Origin: Pseudomonas palleroniana
GTDB taxonomy: Bacteria > Pseudomonadota > Gammaproteobacteria > Pseudomonadales > Pseudomonadaceae
Assembly: GCF_003031675.1 (NCBI RefSeq)
Contig: NZ_PYWX01000044.1
Coordinates: 1 to 35,537 of the forward strand
Reading direction: 5' to 3'
DNA length: 35,537 bases
Shown here piece by piece: positions 1 to 7,390 of this stretch. Within the stretch, counting starts at the first letter, position 1, and every line of letters starts with the position of its first letter. The position numbers were made by a program, and so were the translations under genes. The notes beneath the pieces were generated by a model. That model made no database searches. It was not told where the DNA came from and saw nothing but the letters and a program-made list of their open reading frames with translations.

Positions 1-21
1 ATATCCAAACACCTCAGATTT

Positions 22-40
22 GGGCGCTATCATAGCGCCC
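22..40. terminator. Short perfect hairpin at the left edge
   Basis: An 8-bp perfect stem (GGGCGCTA / TAGCGCCC) encloses a 3-base loop. Only a weak T-run follows in minus-strand reading. It could be the transcription-stop or mRNA 3'-end hairpin of a gene left of the window. The absence of a strong T-tract keeps confidence low. Confidence 0.35.
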
Positions 41-73
41 GATTGAAGTGTCCAAAATCATTAGGCCAGTTCA

Positions 74-212
74 GCTTGCTCCCGATAGCGGTGGGTCAGT
101 CGATAAACTGCTGACTGGCACACCCTCATCGGGAGCAAGCCCCCTCCCACAAGTTATTCATCGTCCGTTCTATCGCTTAACTGACTGGCATTAGGGCTTG
201 CCCCCCTCCCAC
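74..212. repeat. Cluster of three REP elements (REPIN plus a degenerate copy)
   Basis: Two REP arms in opposite orientation (74-86 and 128-150) share the core GCTTGCTCCCGAT / ATCGGGAGCAAGC, forming a REPIN-type inverted pair. A third, altered copy lies at 194-212, where the core reads GGGCTTGCCCCCCTCCCAC. The cluster sits downstream of the minus-strand gene ending at 228. The core matches the REP family abundant between genes of Pseudomonas fluorescens strains. No RAYT transposase gene is visible in the window. Confidence 0.85.
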
Positions 213-227
213 ATGGAGTGTCAGAAG

Positions 228-1136
228 TTAGGTTTTTTTGAACACGTAGAACAGGTTCGGCTCGCTGACCAGGTACAACGTACCCGTGTCATCCATGGCG
301 ATCCCTTCGGCCTGCGGTACCCGCTTTGTCAGGCCATGGCGCCCGCTGAGCAATGACAGACTGCTCAGCGGGCGACCGTCGATATCCAGCTCCAACACCA
401 GGAACGACTCATCCGACAGCGCCAGCAGATGGCCGCTGCGCTCGTCGTATTGCAGGCTCGACAGGTCGCGCACAAACATTCCCGCATCGCGCTTGGGGTT
501 GTTGATCACGTGTACCGAGTAGGTTTTTTCCGGTTGAAAATGGGGAAAACCGCGCACCTCGTAGATCAGCATCGGGTCGCGCTCTTTGGCCACGAACAGG
601 CGCTTGCCCACCGAATCGTAGGCCAGCCCTTCAAACCCTTTGTTACTGCCGCTGTGCACGCCCAACGTCATCTGCTCCGCATCGGCGGCGTCGAGAAACT
701 GGGTGTCGTCGTTCACATGTACTTTGATCAGCCGCTGTTGGCGCTCATCGCTGATCACGTAGATGTTGTCGCTGATGAACTCCACCGCCTCGGCATCGCC
801 AAATCCGATCAGCGGGATACGCCGCACAATCACGCCGTCCAGGGACAGTTCGATCAACTCGGGGTTTTTATTGGTCACCGTGAACAGGCTTTTACGCACC
901 GGATCATAGGTGAGCGCCGAGACATCATCATCGAGCCCTTCGATGACCTTGGCCTCGAGGGTGACGCGGTAATCGGCCAGGCCAATGGAGCGCTCGTCAG
1001 CCGGATGACGCCACGTCTGGAGGTTGAACCAGGCCCGCTCGAACAAGCGAAAGTGCTGCGCGACCAGCCCGGTACAAACCAGGCCGGCCAGCAAGAGCAA
1101 GAACAACGCGGGTCTGGGACGGGCAATTCGACGCAT
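228..1136 (-). CDS. YjiK/SdiA-regulated-domain beta-propeller protein (copy 1)
   Basis: This 302-residue protein has one hydrophobic N-terminal segment (about residues 11-27) after a basic start, so it is probably exported or membrane-anchored with a periplasmic domain. The rest shows repeating short blades with motifs such as GLDDDVSALTYDP, EAVEFISD and GIAMDDTGTLYLVSEPNLF, characteristic of the SdiA-regulated (YjiK) family of propeller proteins. Biochemical function of the family is not established. It lies 8 bases downstream of a similar gene (1145-2068) on the same strand, suggesting an operon born of tandem duplication. A REP cluster follows its stop. The ATG at 1136 precedes a good signal-anchor sequence, although its ribosome-binding site is weak. 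Confidence 0.85.
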   Translation of the reverse strand: MRRIARPRPALFLLLLAGLVCTGLVAQHFRLFERAWFNLQTWRHPADERSIGLADYRVTLEAKVIEGLDDDVSALTYDPVRKSLFTVTNKNPELIELSLDGVIVRRIPLIGFGDAEAVEFISDNIYVISDERQQRLIKVHVNDDTQFLDAADAEQMTLGVHSGSNKGFEGLAYDSVGKRLFVAKERDPMLIYEVRGFPHFQPEKTYSVHVINNPKRDAGMFVRDLSSLQYDERSGHLLALSDESFLVLELDIDGRPLSSLSLLSGRHGLTKRVPQAEGIAMDDTGTLYLVSEPNLFYVFKKT

Positions 1137-1144
1137 CAGGGAGT

Positions 1145-2068
1145 CTATTTCTGCTTTTCGAAGCGATAGAACAGGTTCGGCTCACTGACGATATACACCG
1201 TACCGTCCTCATCCATCGTGACACCTTCCGCACGCGGGATGGTGTGCTTGAGGCCGTTGAAGCCACCGAGCAGGGTCATGAAGCTGACTTGCTTGCCCTT
1301 TTCATCCAACTCCAGGAGCAGGTGGGAGTCCGCCGACAGCACCAGCATGTGGCCGGTACGCGGGTCAATCGCCAGGGCGGACAGGTTGCGCATGTCCAAC
1401 TCGGTGCTGGCAAGCTTTTGCTTGTCGCCCGTCAAGGTGTTGCCATCGGATTTCCAGGTAAACAGCGCCGGTGGGCGCTCTTCGCCGAGTACGATCTGTT
1501 GGTTACGCTTGTCCCAAGTTACACCCTCAAAGGCTTTGTTCTGATCCTTGGACGGCCCCAGGTCATAGCTGGTGAAATCTGCTTTGTTCAGCTGGGTGGT
1601 GGCGGCATCCACCTTGACGACGGTGAGGCTGTGGTCGCGTTCGTCAACCACCGCCATCAGGCCATTTTCCATCACCGTCACGCCTTCCGGGTTGCTCCAG
1701 CCATTGAGCGGCATCTTGCGCAGCACATCGCCCTGCAGGCTTAACTCGACGAGGAAGGCGTTCTTGCCCATGACCGAGAACAGGGTTTTGGTCTGCGGAT
1801 TGTAGGAGACATCCGAAGCCTCATCCTTTTCCATGCCGGGCAGCAACTTGGCGTCAATCACCGCACGGTAGTCAGGCAGCCATACGCTGGCCTGACGCTC
1901 GAACGGCGTCTGGAAGCGTTCGGCAACCCACAACACGCCCCGATCATCCCAATGCATCGCCCAGGCGACGCCATAGGTGATCGTGCCAGCCAAAAACAGC
2001 CAGGAATACCAGCGCAGGGCAAAGCGTGAGCGAAGCTTGGGTTTCGACGAGGGGAGAGACACGGCCAT
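1145..2068 (-). CDS. YjiK/SdiA-regulated-domain beta-propeller protein (copy 2)
   Basis: This 307-residue protein has a basic N-terminus, one hydrophobic stretch near residues 22-38 and the same propeller pattern as its neighbour. The C-terminal signature GTVYIVSEPNLFYRFEK is nearly shared between the two, and EGVTMDEDG matches EGIAMDDTG. It therefore belongs to the SdiA-regulated/YjiK family, whose members probably sit in the periplasm attached by the N-terminal helix. A GGAAAG ribosome-binding site upstream supports the ATG at 2068. It is the first gene of a two-gene unit with the copy ending at 228. No catalytic residues can be named, and substrate or partner is unknown. Confidence 0.85.
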   Translation of the reverse strand: MAVSLPSSKPKLRSRFALRWYSWLFLAGTITYGVAWAMHWDDRGVLWVAERFQTPFERQASVWLPDYRAVIDAKLLPGMEKDEASDVSYNPQTKTLFSVMGKNAFLVELSLQGDVLRKMPLNGWSNPEGVTVMENGLMAVVDERDHSLTVVKVDAATTQLNKADFTSYDLGPSKDQNKAFEGVTWDKRNQQIVLGEERPPALFTWKSDGNTLTGDKQKLASTELDMRNLSALAIDPRTGHMLVLSADSHLLLELDEKGKQVSFMTLLGGFNGLKHTIPRAEGVTMDEDGTVYIVSEPNLFYRFEKQK

Positions 2069-2205
2069 TGAGCGCTTTCCAGAAAGACAGCTATAGGGGA
2101 TAGCACAGGATCAGAAAACCCGCGCGCAGGAAGCTACGGATTATCCGGATGGCGTGTGAAAAAAATGCAAAACCTTCACTGCAGCGGCGAGCCAGAGGCC
2201 GGATG

Positions 2206-2245
2206 GTGTCGCCAAGGAGCGAGCTTGCTCGCTCCTTGGCGACAC
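2206..2245. terminator. Perfect 18-bp stem-loop downstream of the FAH-family gene
   Basis: An 18-bp perfect inverted repeat (arm GTGTCGCCAAGGAGCGAG) surrounds the 4-base loop CTTG. It begins 12 bases beyond the stop of the minus-strand gene at 2258. There is no U-tract on either side. It may be a transcript 3'-end stabiliser, a rho-dependent stop, or an isolated palindromic repeat of a family other than the REPs seen elsewhere here. Confidence 0.6.
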
Positions 2246-2257
2246 TAACGCAGGCAA

Positions 2258-2923
2258 TCAGCGAACGCTGCTTTCGAACTGGCTCACGCCCGGCAACTCC
2301 AGCACCAACTCATCACCCACGTTCAGCGGCCCCACGCCGGCCGGGGTGCCGGTGAGAATCACGTCGCCGGCCTGCAGCGAGAAACAGCCGGCCATGTGCT
2401 GGATCATCGGAATGATCGGGTTGAGCATCTGCGAACTGTTGCCGTCCTGGCGCACTTCACCGTTGATGGTCAGGCGAATACCGATATCGGTCACGTCCGG
2501 GAAGGTGCTGCCGACCACGAATGGTGCAATCACCGCCGCGCCGTCAAAGGACTTGGCGATTTCCCACGGCAGGCCCTTGGCTTTCAGCTCGGCTTGCTTG
2601 TCGCGCAGGGTCAGGTCCAGGGCCGGGGCGAAGCCGGAGATCGCGTCGAGCACTTCTTCGCGGCTGGGCTTGTTCGACAGCGGTTTGCCGATCAGCACCG
2701 CGATCTCCGCTTCGTAATGCACCGAACCGCGTTCGGTCGGAATGCTGAAACCGCCTTCCAGCGGCACCACGCAGCTGCCCGGCTTGATGAACAGCAGCGG
2801 CTCGGTCGGCACCGGGTTATCCAGCTCCTTGGCATGTTCAGCGTAGTTGCGCCCAATACACACCACTTTACCCAGCGGAAAGTGGATGTTGGTGCCATCG
2901 ACATACTTGTGCTGATAGCTCAT
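2258..2923 (-). CDS. Fumarylacetoacetate hydrolase (FAH) family protein
   Basis: This 221-residue single-domain protein belongs to the FAH superfamily, the length class of YcgM/FAHD1 acylpyruvases and oxaloacetate decarboxylases/tautomerases. The family start motif GRNYAEHAKEL is at about 24-34. The metal-binding E-x-E is visible at Glu71 and Glu73 (HYEAEIAVLIGK), with Asp103 as the probable third ligand. VILTGTPAGVGPL lies near the C-terminus. It is cytosolic and presumably Mg2+-dependent. It sits 21 bases downstream of the D-2-hydroxyglutarate dehydrogenase-type gene, so both are probably cotranscribed and could act on related 2-keto acids. The exact substrate cannot be read from sequence. 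Confidence 0.9.
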   Translation of the reverse strand: MSYQHKYVDGTNIHFPLGKVVCIGRNYAEHAKELDNPVPTEPLLFIKPGSCVVPLEGGFSIPTERGSVHYEAEIAVLIGKPLSNKPSREEVLDAISGFAPALDLTLRDKQAELKAKGLPWEIAKSFDGAAVIAPFVVGSTFPDVTDIGIRLTINGEVRQDGNSSQMLNPIIPMIQHMAGCFSLQAGDVILTGTPAGVGPLNVGDELVLELPGVSQFESSVR

Positions 2924-2944
2924 GAAACGACTCCTTCGGGGCGG

Positions 2945-4339
2945 TTAAACAGCGAAGATCTTGCCAGGGTTCATGATCCCGTTCGGGTCGAACACCGCCT
3001 TCACTGCTTTCATGTATTCGATCTCAACCGGCGAGCGGCTGTAAGTCAGGTAATCGCGCTTGGTCATGCCCACGCCGTGCTCGGCGGAGATCGAGCCGTT
3101 GTACTTCTGCACGGTTTCGAACACCCACTTGTTCACGGTAGCGCACTTGGCAAAGAACTCATCCTTGCTCAGGTTTTCCGGCTTGAGGATATTCAGGTGC
3201 AGGTTGCCGTCGCCGATGTGACCAAACCAGACAATCTCGAAGTCCGGATAATGTTCGCCGACGATTGCGTCAATTTCCTGCAGGAACGCCGGTACTTTGG
3301 AGACGGTGACCGAAATATCGTTCTTGTACGGCGTCCAGTGGGAAATGGTTTCGGAGATGTACTCGCGCAGTTTCCACAGGTTGTGCAGCTGGGTTTCGCT
3401 CTGGCTCATCACGCCGTCCAGCACCCAGCCCTGCTCGACGCAGTGCTCGAAGGTTTCCAGGGCGTGGTTGGCGACTTCTTCGGTCGTCGCTTCGAATTCC
3501 AGCAGCGCGTAGAACGGGCACTCGGTTTCGAACGGCGCCGGCACGTCGCCGCGCCCCAGGACTTTGGCCAGGGCCTTGTCGGAGAAGAACTCGAACGCGG
3601 TCAGGTCCAGCTTGCTCTGGAACGCATGCAATACCGGCATGATCGAGTCGAAATCGGTGGTACCCAGCACCATCGCGGTGAGGTTCTTCGGCGCACGGTC
3701 CAGGCGCATGGTGGCTTCGACCACGAAGCCCAGGGTGCCTTCAGCGCCGATGAACAGCTGACGCATGTCGTAGCCGGTGGCGTTCTTGATCAGGTCGCGG
3801 TTCAGTTCCAGCACATCACCCTTGCCGGTGACCACTTTCATGCCGGCAACCCAGTTGCGGGTCATGCCGTAGCGAATTACCTTGATCCCGCCGGCATTGG
3901 TGCCGATATTGCCGCCAATCTGGCTGGAACCGGACGAAGCGAAGTCCACCGGATAGTACAGGCCCTGTTCTTCGGCAGCGTTCTGCAACTGCTTGGTGAC
4001 CACGCCCGGCTGGCACACGGCGGTACGGTCGGTGAGGTTCACGTCGAGGATCTGGTTCATATAGTCGAACGACACCACCACTTCGCCATTTGCCGCTACC
4101 GCTGCCGCCGACAGGCCGGTACGACCGCCGGACGGCACCAGCGCCACCTTGTGCGTGTTGGCCCAGCGGACGATGGCTTGCACCTGCTCGATGGTCTTGG
4201 GGAAGACGATGGCGGTAGGCGCAGGGGCGAAGTGCTTGGTCCAATCCTTGCCGTAAGCCTCCAGGGAGTCTGCATCGGTCAGCACTTTGCCGGGCTCAAC
4301 CAGGGTCTTCAGCTCATCAATCAGGGCAGGATGGGTCAT
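2945..4339 (-). CDS. FAD-binding oxidoreductase, probable D-2-hydroxyglutarate dehydrogenase
   Basis: The 464-residue protein begins MTHPALIDEL. It has an N-terminal FAD-binding PCMH-type domain (SGGRTGLSAAAVA near 80; SSQIGGNIGTNAGG near 140) and a C-terminal FAD-oxidase domain. The metal and substrate histidines of the D-lactate/D-2-hydroxyglutarate dehydrogenase family appear in GHIGDGNLHL (about 370-380) and SAEHGVGM (about 416). It should oxidise a D-2-hydroxy acid, passing electrons to a flavoprotein or quinone carrier. Divergence from serA strongly favours D-2-hydroxyglutarate, because SerA-type enzymes make it from 2-oxoglutarate and its removal is known to help serine synthesis in Pseudomonas. 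An alternative in-frame ATG at 4363 has a closer AGGA ribosome-binding site and would add eight residues, so the start is not certain. Confidence 0.9.
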   Translation of the reverse strand: MTHPALIDELKTLVEPGKVLTDADSLEAYGKDWTKHFAPAPTAIVFPKTIEQVQAIVRWANTHKVALVPSGGRTGLSAAAVAANGEVVVSFDYMNQILDVNLTDRTAVCQPGVVTKQLQNAAEEQGLYYPVDFASSGSSQIGGNIGTNAGGIKVIRYGMTRNWVAGMKVVTGKGDVLELNRDLIKNATGYDMRQLFIGAEGTLGFVVEATMRLDRAPKNLTAMVLGTTDFDSIMPVLHAFQSKLDLTAFEFFSDKALAKVLGRGDVPAPFETECPFYALLEFEATTEEVANHALETFEHCVEQGWVLDGVMSQSETQLHNLWKLREYISETISHWTPYKNDISVTVSKVPAFLQEIDAIVGEHYPDFEIVWFGHIGDGNLHLNILKPENLSKDEFFAKCATVNKWVFETVQKYNGSISAEHGVGMTKRDYLTYSRSPVEIEYMKAVKAVFDPNGIMNPGKIFAV

Positions 4340-4404
4340 CGACAGAACTCTCGAACAATTCATGGTCATCCTGAGAACGCTTCACGTCGCAGGAATGAGT
4401 GTTA

Positions 4405-4436
4405 GCGGGGCGCGTATGCTAGCATACCGCCCCCGC
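4405..4436. promoter_or_regulatory. Palindrome in the divergent serA / D-2-HG dehydrogenase promoter region
   Basis: A perfect 14-bp palindrome, GTATGCTAGCATAC (4414-4427), is flanked by GCGGGG on the left and CCCCGC on the right, giving a 32-bp interrupted inverted repeat centred at 4420/4421. Each strand offers TATGCT, a reasonable -10 hexamer, so it may serve as a shared core for both divergent promoters or as an operator. No clear -35 boxes are seen. It lies 117 bases upstream of the serA start. Confidence 0.45.
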
Positions 4437-4543
4437 AGGACAGAGCCCAAGGGCGTTTCTGCGGTGACGGCTTTCCTGCCGTCCGGGTCAGCTTGCGCTG
4501 CTCGACTCCCTGCCATTTTTCTCCGGGATACAGGTTTACGCAG

Positions 4544-5773
4544 ATGAGCAAGACTTCTCTCGATAAGAGCAAGATCAAGTTCCTTCTTCTGGAAGGCGTC
4601 CACCCATCGGCTGTCGACGTTCTGAAAGCCGCCGGGTACACCAGCATTGAGTACATCACCAGTTCTCTGCCGGAAGCCCAGCTCAAGGAAAAGATCGCCG
4701 ACGCGCACTTTATCGGCATTCGCTCCCGCACTCAGCTGACCGAAGAGATCTTCGATCACGCCAAGAAACTCGTGGCGGTCGGCTGTTTCTGCATCGGCAC
4801 CAACCAGGTCGACCTCAACGCAGCGCGCGAGCGCGGCATCGCGGTGTTCAACGCACCGTACTCCAATACCCGTTCCGTGGCGGAACTGGTGCTGGCCGAG
4901 GCCATCCTGCTGTTGCGCGGTATTCCTGAGAAGAACGCATCCTGCCACCGTGGCGGCTGGATCAAGAGCGCGGCCAACTCCTTCGAAATCCGCGGCAAGA
5001 AGCTGGGTATCGTCGGTTACGGCTCGATCGGCACTCAGCTGTCGGTCCTGGCTGAAGGCTTGGGGATGCAGGTGTTCTTCTACGACACCCTGACCAAACT
5101 GCCGTTGGGCAATGCCACCCAAGTGGGCAGCCTGACCGAGTTGCTGGGCATGTCCGACATCGTGACCCTGCACGTTCCGGAAACCGCCGAGACCCAGTGG
5201 ATGATCGGCGAGAAGGAAATCCGTGCCATCAAGAAAGGCGGCATCCTGATCAACGCCGCACGCGGCACCGTGGTCGAACTGGATGCCCTGGCTGCCGCGA
5301 TCAAGGACAAGCACCTGATCGGCGCCGCCATCGATGTGTTCCCGGTAGAGCCTCGCTCCAACGATGACATCTTCGAAAGCCCGCTGCGCGGCCTGGACAA
5401 CGTGATCCTGACCCCGCACATCGGTGGTTCCACCGCTGAAGCCCAAGCCAACATCGGCCTGGAAGTGTCGGAGAAGCTGGTCAAGTACAGCGACAACGGT
5501 ACATCCGTATCGTCGGTGAACTTCCCGGAAGTGGCCCTGCCGGCTCACCCTGGCAAGCACCGTCTGCTGCACATCCACCAGAACATCCCTGGCGTGCTGA
5601 TGGAGATCAACAAGGTCTTCGCAGAGAACGGCATCAACATCTCCGGTCAGTTCCTGCAGACCAACGAGAAGGTCGGTTACGTGGTGATCGACGTCGACGC
5701 CGAGTACTCGGACCTGGCGCAAGAGAAGTTGCAGCACATCAAGGGCACGATTCGTAGCCGCGTTCTGTTCTAA
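4544..5773 (+). CDS. serA: D-3-phosphoglycerate dehydrogenase SerA
   Basis: The 409-residue protein is almost the same length as E. coli SerA (410). It oxidises 3-phosphoglycerate to 3-phosphohydroxypyruvate with NAD, the first step of serine synthesis. The nucleotide-binding motif is GIVGYGSIG. Catalytic residues fall at Arg240 (NAARGT), Glu269 (FPVEP) and His292 (LTPHIGG), the same numbers as in E. coli. A C-terminal ACT domain (HQNIPGVLMEINKVFAE) is the regulatory serine-binding module. The start MSKTSLDKSK at 4544 is chosen over an upstream in-frame ATG because homologues begin there. The gene is divergent from the D-2-hydroxyglutarate dehydrogenase-type gene and closes with a strong terminator. 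Confidence 0.97.
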   Translation: MSKTSLDKSKIKFLLLEGVHPSAVDVLKAAGYTSIEYITSSLPEAQLKEKIADAHFIGIRSRTQLTEEIFDHAKKLVAVGCFCIGTNQVDLNAARERGIAVFNAPYSNTRSVAELVLAEAILLLRGIPEKNASCHRGGWIKSAANSFEIRGKKLGIVGYGSIGTQLSVLAEGLGMQVFFYDTLTKLPLGNATQVGSLTELLGMSDIVTLHVPETAETQWMIGEKEIRAIKKGGILINAARGTVVELDALAAAIKDKHLIGAAIDVFPVEPRSNDDIFESPLRGLDNVILTPHIGGSTAEAQANIGLEVSEKLVKYSDNGTSVSSVNFPEVALPAHPGKHRLLHIHQNIPGVLMEINKVFAENGINISGQFLQTNEKVGYVVIDVDAEYSDLAQEKLQHIKGTIRSRVLF

Positions 5774-5791
5774 GAACCCGCGCCTACCCAT

Positions 5792-5827
5792 AAAAATGGG
5801 AGACCCGCAGGGGTCTCCCATTTTTTT
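5792..5827 (+). terminator. Rho-independent terminator after serA (bidirectional)
   Basis: The perfect stem AAAAATGGGAGACCC / GGGTCTCCCATTTTT with loop GCAG ends in seven T residues on the plus strand, 18 bases after the serA stop. The A-run on the left makes it also work in minus-strand reading, for the convergent DUF4399 gene ending at 5841. Confidence 0.95.
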
Positions 5828-5840
5828 GTCTGAACAAATC

Positions 5841-6296
5841 TTACTTGACGTTAACCGTGATCACTTTCGAGGCTACAGTCGGGTTGAACTGCATATGCAG
5901 TTTGTCGCCGGCCACCAGTTGCAAGGTGTGCTTGCCTGGGGTGAGGGTCAATTCGGTCTCGGTCTGGGCCTTGCCGTAGTGGATCACGGTGTCGGTGGCC
6001 GGGATCGGTACGCTGGCGTCAGGCAGCTCTTTCTGGTCAACCAGCAGATGGTGGTGGCCGGTGCCCGGGGTCTGGTCAGTGGCCGGCGCGAGCTTCAAGC
6101 CTTCCATGCCGAATTTGACGGTAAAGGTTTTATCCACAGTGGCGCCATCTTTGGGCGACACGATAAACACTTTGGCACCTTCAGGTGGCGCGCTACGCGG
6201 GATGCCATCGGCGGCGGTGGCCAACATCGAGGCACCCAGCAACAGGCTGGCAATCGTTGCACGGGCGGATGTTGCTCGGACTGATAGGGCTTTCAT
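5841..6296 (-). CDS. DUF4399-domain periplasmic protein
   Basis: The 151-residue protein has an N-terminal signal peptide (about residues 1-28, MKALSVRATSARAT onwards, ending near ATA/ADG). The single DUF4399 domain has the motifs VFIVSPKDGATV, FTVKFGMEGLKLAPA, TGHHHLLVD and TPGKHTLQLV. The histidine cluster GTGHHHLLVD is characteristic and could bind metal, but no function is established for the family. The start at 6296 is preferred over the longer frame from 6374 because a GGAG ribosome-binding site lies just upstream and a signal peptide follows. It converges on serA across a shared terminator and is divergent from the solute-binding-protein-like gene at 6431. Confidence 0.85.
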   Translation of the reverse strand: MKALSVRATSARATIASLLLGASMLATAADGIPRSAPPEGAKVFIVSPKDGATVDKTFTVKFGMEGLKLAPATDQTPGTGHHHLLVDQKELPDASVPIPATDTVIHYGKAQTETELTLTPGKHTLQLVAGDKLHMQFNPTVASKVITVNVK

Positions 6297-6430
6297 TCGC
6301 TTCTCCAGTTTCTGCAGGAAATCTGTTGGGTTATGACAACTTCGCGACAAATTGCTGTCCAAGGCACTCAACACAATAGCAAAGCGATGCTGGACGGTGC
6401 CTCGTACAGCTCAATTCCTTAGGAGCGACC

Positions 6431-6955
6431 ATGCGCTTTTCGCCTGGCCTTGTACTTTTACTGCCTCTTTTGAGCCCCTTGGCTCATGCCGAACTGATCG
6501 ACGATGTGTTTGATCGCGGCGAACTGCGCATCGCAGTGCAAGCCAACACCCCGCCATTCAACTTCAAGGACGACAATAAGCTAACCGGCTTTGAAGTGGA
6601 GTTGGGTGAAGAATTGGCCAAGGAACTGGACGTGCGCCCCTCCTTTATCACCACCGATGACAGCGACCTGCTACCGGGCGTTGAAACCGGCAAATATGAC
6701 GTGGCCATCAACCATATCGCTATGACTGCGCAGTTGCAGGATCGGTTCGATTTCAGCGAGGCTTACCTGGAAAAGCCGGAGCTGGCGATTCCGTTTCAGA
6801 AGGGCAACCCGGCGTTCAAGACCAGCCTGGACAGGGCGCTGCAGCAGATCAAGGCCGATGGCCGCTTGAAAGCGCTCTCGCACAAATGGTTCAAGGACCA
6901 ACCGCCTGCAATTGCGCCAATGCCTGAGCCGCTTCAGGCAACTCCTGCTCACTGA
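6431..6955 (+). CDS. Truncated ABC solute-binding protein (family 3), lobe II missing
   Basis: The 174-residue protein starts with a clear signal peptide (MRFSPGLVLLLPLLSPLAHA). It then follows the amino-acid-binding protein family 3 pattern: GELRIAVQANTPPFNF, GFEVELGEELAKELD, LLPGVETGKYDVAINHIAMT, DRFDFSEAY. At about nucleotides 6765-6780 it jumps to LAIPFQKGNPAFKTSLDRAL, which in normal members lies about 70-80 residues later. Most of the second lobe and the hinge returns are therefore absent, compared with the usual 240-270 residues, and the reading frame is intact. No permease or ATPase gene adjoins it. It may be an orphan with altered function or an early pseudogene. Its 3' end overlaps the convergent DUF523 gene by 65 bases. 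Confidence 0.75.
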   Translation: MRFSPGLVLLLPLLSPLAHAELIDDVFDRGELRIAVQANTPPFNFKDDNKLTGFEVELGEELAKELDVRPSFITTDDSDLLPGVETGKYDVAINHIAMTAQLQDRFDFSEAYLEKPELAIPFQKGNPAFKTSLDRALQQIKADGRLKALSHKWFKDQPPAIAPMPEPLQATPAH

Positions 6956-7388
6956 ACACCAACACCCCATGGCGCTTGAGCAGCGCCGCCGTCACGCCCT
7001 CGCCGCTCACCTTGACGGCGCTGAAGGTGCCGTCATAGATCAGCCGGTTGCCACAGGATGGGCTGTTGGCCTTGAGGATGGCGATGCGGATACCGTGGCG
7101 CTGCGCCAATGCCAACGCCTGGCGGGCGCCCTCGACGAAGGCGCCGCTGAAGTCTTCGCCCTCGGCGGTCAGCACTCGGGCACGCCCATCCCATACATCG
7201 ACGCCCTGCCCACCCGCAATCTCGGCGGGCGGCCGTGGCGTCGGCAAGCCACCCGCCACCTCCGGGCAGATCGCGACCACACGCCCCTCGGCCTGCCACT
7301 GCGTCAATAGGTCGAACGGGCCACTGGCGCCACCGTCGTAGCGCACCTTGTGCCCAAGCAGGCAACGGCTGACCAGAATCTTTTCCAT
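6891..7388 (-). CDS. DUF523 protein, TudS-like (thiouracil desulfurase family)
   Basis: The 165-residue cytosolic protein begins with the family signature ILVSRCLLGHKVRYDGG. Three conserved cysteines are present: Cys9, Cys41 (CPEVAGGLPTPRPP) and Cys112 (NSPSCGN). In characterised TudS enzymes of this family, three cysteines hold a [4Fe-4S] cluster that removes sulfur from 2-thiouracil. All three being kept supports a similar cluster here, although the physiological substrate is uncertain. The start ATG at 7388 is two bases from the end of the upstream oxygenase gene (7391), so the two are probably cotranscribed. The C-terminal codons overlap the convergent solute-binding-like gene. Confidence 0.88.
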   Translation of the reverse strand: MEKILVSRCLLGHKVRYDGGASGPFDLLTQWQAEGRVVAICPEVAGGLPTPRPPAEIAGGQGVDVWDGRARVLTAEGEDFSGAFVEGARQALALAQRHGIRIAILKANSPSCGNRLIYDGTFSAVKVSGEGVTAALLKRHGVLVFSEQELPEAAQALAQLQAVGP

Positions 7389-7390
7389 GT

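Noticed and set aside
429..1169. A 246-codon plus-strand frame over the first YjiK-type gene
   Set aside because: Composition is typical of an antisense shadow. The minus-strand gene has a signal anchor and a homologous neighbour.
2396..4405. A 669-codon open frame on the plus strand
   Set aside because: It lies antisense to the FAH-family and FAD-oxidoreductase genes. The translation is rich in His, Gln, Val and Arg with no domain pattern, a common shadow in GC-rich DNA.
4382..5821. A 479-codon open frame on the minus strand over serA
   Set aside because: serA is certain from catalytic residues at the E. coli positions. The antisense frame has no recognisable motif.
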